A stretch of DNA of 64,000 nucleotides, taken from contig NC_133897.1 in the NCBI RefSeq assembly GCF_964199755.1, forward strand, positions 18,900,492 to 18,964,491, written 5' to 3'. The translations under genes were made by a program, and so were the position numbers. Source of the stretch: Larus michahellis. Taxonomy: Eukaryota > Chordata > Aves > Charadriiformes > Laridae. How positions within the stretch are numbered: the first letter of the stretch is position 1; the number at the start of each line of letters is the position of its first letter. Positions 59,836 through 64,000 of this stretch are shown piece after piece. Under the pieces are notes generated by a model, which was not told where the DNA came from, did no database searches, and saw only the letters and a list, made by a program, of their open reading frames with translations.

Positions 59836-60780
59836 AGTACTGCATATTCTTTGGTAAAACTGAGAGCATGTTTTTAGGGTATAACTTCTTTTTGCTACTG
59901 ACACAGCCACTTCTTGCTGTTTTAATTTAAAGAGTTTGAAACAGAGCTTATGAAATGTAATTGTTCCAGTCCTGGGCTTGGTTGCCTCTGCTCGCATCAC
60001 GGGTAGGAATCTTATCTCTGGTAGCTAAGTCTTGCCTGCAGACTTAATTGGCATATAATTTGCTTGGATTACTTCTCCTGCTTCTCTTTGCAGCATAGAG
60101 AAGCCATCCCAAGCTTTGAAGCAGTTGGATATGCCAGGTACACTGTCCCACATGCTGCTCCATGGTTGTGCGTGTCCTCCCTTGGCCTCCCCTGTGTTTT
60201 AACTAGATAGGGGCAGGTGCTCAGCTTCCTCTGGGGCACAGAGATGTGCAGATAGACAGCAGTGTGGGTATGGGTGGATACGCAACTGTGGCTGACGTGT
60301 TCCTGTTGTGAAAGGACTGTTTCTCTGAACGCAGCTCGTCTGTAGCTGTAATAAGGCCACTCATCTGTCAAGCTGATTACAGATGAGATAGTAGCAAGGT
60401 GTCCTGGTGGCCCTACTACAAGTGCTGAAATAGAATAGTTCAGGGATTGTGTTACTACTGAGGCAGGATCGGGGAGTGATGTGGATGTGACTATTCTCAT
60501 GAGTCTGGTTGCATGGAAGTGCAAGCACTGCTGTCACCTGAATGACTTTCTGCACCTCCTGCATCTGCCTAAAGCTGCCCTCCTCTATATTGTACATGAA
60601 GGGAAAGCAGTCCTTAAAATCGTGTGAACAAACAGCATCAAAACACCAGTGGAACTTCAACATGAATTAGCAAACTTTGCTGTAATTGTGTGTGCCAGAG
60701 GCATTGCAGCTGTATTTCTAGGAAAAGTTACTCACTTAAACTACGGCTGTGCTAATGCCACAGCAACTGTCTCTCCAAGG

Positions 60781-60870
60781 ATTTTTTTGTTTTTTTAAAA
60801 AAAACCAAAACAACAAAAAACCCAAAACAAACCAACAAAACAAAAAAAACCACCACAAAACAACCCCCTC
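60781..60870. repeat. A/C-rich low-complexity stretch
   Basis: A T-rich run switches to about 80 bases of A with scattered CC and CCA. Simple-sequence origin; no gene. Confidence 0.8.
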
Positions 60871-62741
60871 ACTCCTGAATTTGACACTGTATTTTCTATT
60901 GAAGAACTTGCTTTCTGTGTTCTTTTGGTGTCTCTAAGTTAAATTTTATCTGTTGCTGGGTATGGAGATTACCATATTTTTTTACTTTTTGTTACTCACT
61001 GTCCTGTTCATGGGGTTTTTGGGGGGGAAAGAAACAATGGTAAATTATTGACTCGCCATTCCTGTCTTGCTCTCCTTCTCTCCATTCTCCTGAGCCATCT
61101 GTTTTGTTCTGTTGTGTGTGTTTGGTTTTTTGAGGAGCTAAATTCCTCCTTGCTGCAACTGAAATAAGCCAGTATTCCAAAGAGTTATGTATATAAGGTT
61201 TTAGAATGCTGTTGCTAACCATAGGCTAAAATTTTAACATAATAAATAGTAATTATTAAAAAAGAAACTGGATATAGTGTGCTTACAACCACTATCAGAT
61301 AGAAATTGTATAGTTAGGTCCAGGAGTAGGTAAAAGTCTAAGCAATATTAGCAGCTGTTTATGTGATCAGAGTTTCCCCACTTACGTGCAAGTTCTTGTA
61401 AAAACAATCAGTCCTTGTATTGCAGTCCGTTACTTTACTACCATGAGATCACTGTTTAGCCTGTGTGCTGTGTGACAGTATGCCTTGTGCTGGGAAGCGA
61501 GCTACTACAAAACTGGGGATCTACTGGTTTCTGGTTTAAGCACCTTGCCACCAGTGTTGTGATGTATGTGCAAGCCCTTGGATGGCTTCCTGCTGGAGTG
61601 AGTATATTGATCTTCAAGAAGCTAAATAGTCAGTAGTGTAGCGCTACGAAGTACAAAAAGAGAATTCGGCACTGTAATTGCCATTGTTTACTTCTTTGTT
61701 TTAAAAATACCGTGATGTTTGGGAACTGCTTGAGCTGTAAAATCTGGGCAGCGGCTGTGTCAAAAGTTACTTTCTTAAACATGAGAACTCTTCCTGAATT
61801 AGGAACGCTTGCAGTCCAGACATTTGCTGAATGTCAGAAGGCCTGTGTAACTCTTGGCTCTACATTTTAGTGCCTTGAGATTCTTCCTGGAGTTGGACAG
61901 GCCTGCTAATGACTTTCCATGCTCTCCTTCCCCACTTCCCTCCCTACTCTGTTGTCCTGCGACATCTCTGACATCTGTGTGGAGAAACCTGTTGTGTTGC
62001 AGAGTGTAGCTTTGAGCGTAGTTGCATTTGGACCAACCCTTTTGCAGATGCTGACATTCAGTATTGAGCTGTCTTGCAAACAGCAGCTGAGGTTGCCCTG
62101 TTGCACGGGTTCAGAGTACTGTTGACATAATACAGTCTGTGATACCAGGACATGCTGAGGTGACACTGTAATTTGATCCTTTATGCTAAATCTTGTTGTC
62201 TTAACCTTGCTTGCTTAATGCTGTCTCATATTCCAGGCCTGTCTAGAGGGTAGGGAGGACTTAAAAAGCGAGGGTCTGGAAAGAAAGAGTCTTGGAAGCT
62301 CACCTATAAAAGGTCATCAAATTTTAGCATGTTGCTTTTCTTCACATACAGATTTATTGCAGTATTCTGTTCTTATTCCTTCAGTTTGATTTGTCAAAAC
62401 TGAGATGATAAACTTTTGACTGTATGAGCACTTGCCAGTCCTTGAGAGTAAACTGCAAAGATAAATAAAATCCATAGAAGGCACTGCTTCTCACACAGTA
62501 CGAGCTGAAGAGCTTTGCCCCAAAACAGGTACTCTGAGCTGTTTTGATTCAAAGGCTTGCATGGCATGAAAACCTACCCAGTTCTGATTTTTCACTCCAG
62601 TTAGGTTCTGTGTTGCTGCCACTATATTACAAAGAGGATGTTAAGGTAACTAATAAGTGCTGAAATGTCTCCTTCCTATTCCCACAAAAAAAAAAGTGAA
62701 AAATAAGTCTCTGACTTATCAGACACTGACTATCACTGACC

Positions 62742-63690
62742 CTGGGACTGGTGCTGTTTAACATCTTTGTTGGTGATGTGGACAGTGGGATTGAGTGCAC
62801 CCTCAGCACGTTTGCCAATGACACCAAGCTGTGTGGTGTGGTCAGTGCACTGGAGGGAAGGGATGCCATCCAGAGGGACCTTGACAGGCTTGAGAGGTGA
62901 GCCTGTGCAAACCTCAGGAAGTTCAACAAGGCCAAGTGCATGCTAGTGCATGTGGGTCAGGGCAATCCCAAGCACAAATACAGGTTGGGTGGAGAATGGA
63001 TTGAGAGCAGCCCTGGGGAGAAGGACTTGGGGGTGTTGGTGGATGAGAAGCTCAACATTATCTGATAATGTGTGCTTGCAGCACGGAAAGCCAACTGCAT
63101 CCTGGGCTGCGTCAAAAGCAGCATGGCCGGCAGATCAAGGAGGTGATTCTACTCCTCTACTCTGCTCTGGTGAGTCCCCACCTGGAGTACTGAATGCAGC
63201 TCTGGAGCCATCAGCACAGGAAAGATGTGGAACTGTTGGAGCAGGTCTAGAAGAGGGCCACGAAGATGATCAGAGGACTGGAGCACCTCTGCTGTGAGGA
63301 CAGGCTGAGAGAGCTGGGGATGTTCAGCCTGGAGAAGAGAAGGCTCCAGGGAGACCTTGTAGTGGCCTTCCAGTACCTAAAGGGGGCCTGCAGGAAAGAT
63401 GGGGAGGGATTCTATAAGGGAGTGGAGTGATAGGACGAGGGGCAATGGTTTTAAACTAAAAAAGGGTAGATTTAGATTGGATATTAGGAAGAAATTCTTT
63501 ACTGTGGGGGTGGTGGGGCTGTGGAACAGGTTGCTCCGAGAAGTTGTGGATGCCCCTTCCCTGGGAGCGCTCAAGGCTAGGTTGGATGGGGCTTTGAGTA
63601 ACCTTGTCTAGTGGGAGGTGTCCCTGCCCATGGCAGGTTTGGAACTAGATGATCTTAAAGGTCCCTTCCAACCCAAATCATTCTGTGATC
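62742..63690 (+). mobile_element. CR1 LINE, 5'-truncated, 3' end intact
   Basis: Begins within the reverse transcriptase region (GTGCTGTTTAACATCTTTGT, corresponding to [14 protein letters not shown] and FANDTKLCG) and runs to the CR1 3' UTR ending CCAACCCAAATCATTCTGTG. The terminal ATTCTGTG is the CR1 octamer unit. The conserved C-terminal block RGNGFKLKKGRFRLDIRKKF lies at about 63440-63495. Several frameshifts and stops break the frame, for example near 62900 and 63065, so it is inactive. It lies in ABI1 intron 1, same strand. Confidence 0.9.
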
Positions 63691-64000
63691 AGTGAGTATG
63701 TTCTTGCTAGATGAGCTAAAATTTGTGGGTTGGTGCTGGCACTTAAAGTAAACAGAAAGCCGTTTTAATTTCAAGCCCCATTACAAACGGAAAACAAAAG
63801 ATCGATATTTGAGAGACAGTATATAATGAAACAAATGGAACATAAGTTCTCTAATTCGCTATTATCTGCTGTCTAGCGTGCTGAAATAATCATACGCTCT
63901 GAAGCCTTGGGTAGCTTTCTTAGTGTTGAAGAAGGAAGACTGCAATGGAAGTGCCAAGGGTTTCTTTCCCTGGCTGACAGTCTGAGGGTGGCATTAGTCT

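Noticed and set aside
62950..63611. Two plus-strand open frames (115 and 70 codons)
   Set aside because: Fragments of the degenerate CR1 ORF2, not host genes.

Overview
This is avian nuclear DNA. Single-copy vertebrate exons sit in large AT-rich introns, there are CpG-island promoters, the LINEs are CR1-type, and a class III (ERV-L/spuma-like) endogenous retrovirus is present. I can name two host genes from their conserved protein sequence. ACBD5 lies on the minus strand, with its first seven coding exons between 20560 and 1083 and the rest beyond the left edge. ABI1 lies on the plus strand, with its first coding exon at 47687-47803 and the rest beyond the right edge. The genes point away from each other, with about 27 kb between their start codons.

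Layout: 1-20560 is the 5' part of ACBD5, covering the acyl-CoA-binding domain, the acidic middle region and the FFAT motif for ER contact. About 20100-21190 is its CpG-island promoter, with a ZNF143-type site. 21190-32467 is intergenic, with two divergently oriented CTCF-like motifs and two old CR1 fragments. 32468-38809 is a complete provirus: 5-bp target duplication, two nearly identical LTRs, tRNA-Lys1,2-type primer-binding site, full-length gag, full-length protease-RT-RNase H-integrase, and no env. 38810-47370 is intergenic, with paired RFX X-box motifs and a third CTCF-like motif. About 47370-48730 is the ABI1 CpG island and exon 1. 47804-64000 is ABI1 intron 1, with a MIR-like SINE fossil and a younger 5'-truncated CR1.

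The most notable element is the provirus. Its LTRs differ by four substitutions and two short indels, and both long reading frames are uninterrupted, so it is a recent insertion. Four features deserve attention. Pol follows gag in the same frame after one amber codon, with no in-frame ATG until inside RT, which implies stop-codon readthrough. Gag begins with several hydrophobic segments. The primer site is separated from the LTR by an unusually long 8-nt spacer. A combined splice acceptor/donor sequence lies just upstream of gag. The two host genes act separately: ACBD5 in peroxisome-ER lipid traffic and ABI1 in actin regulation through the WAVE complex.
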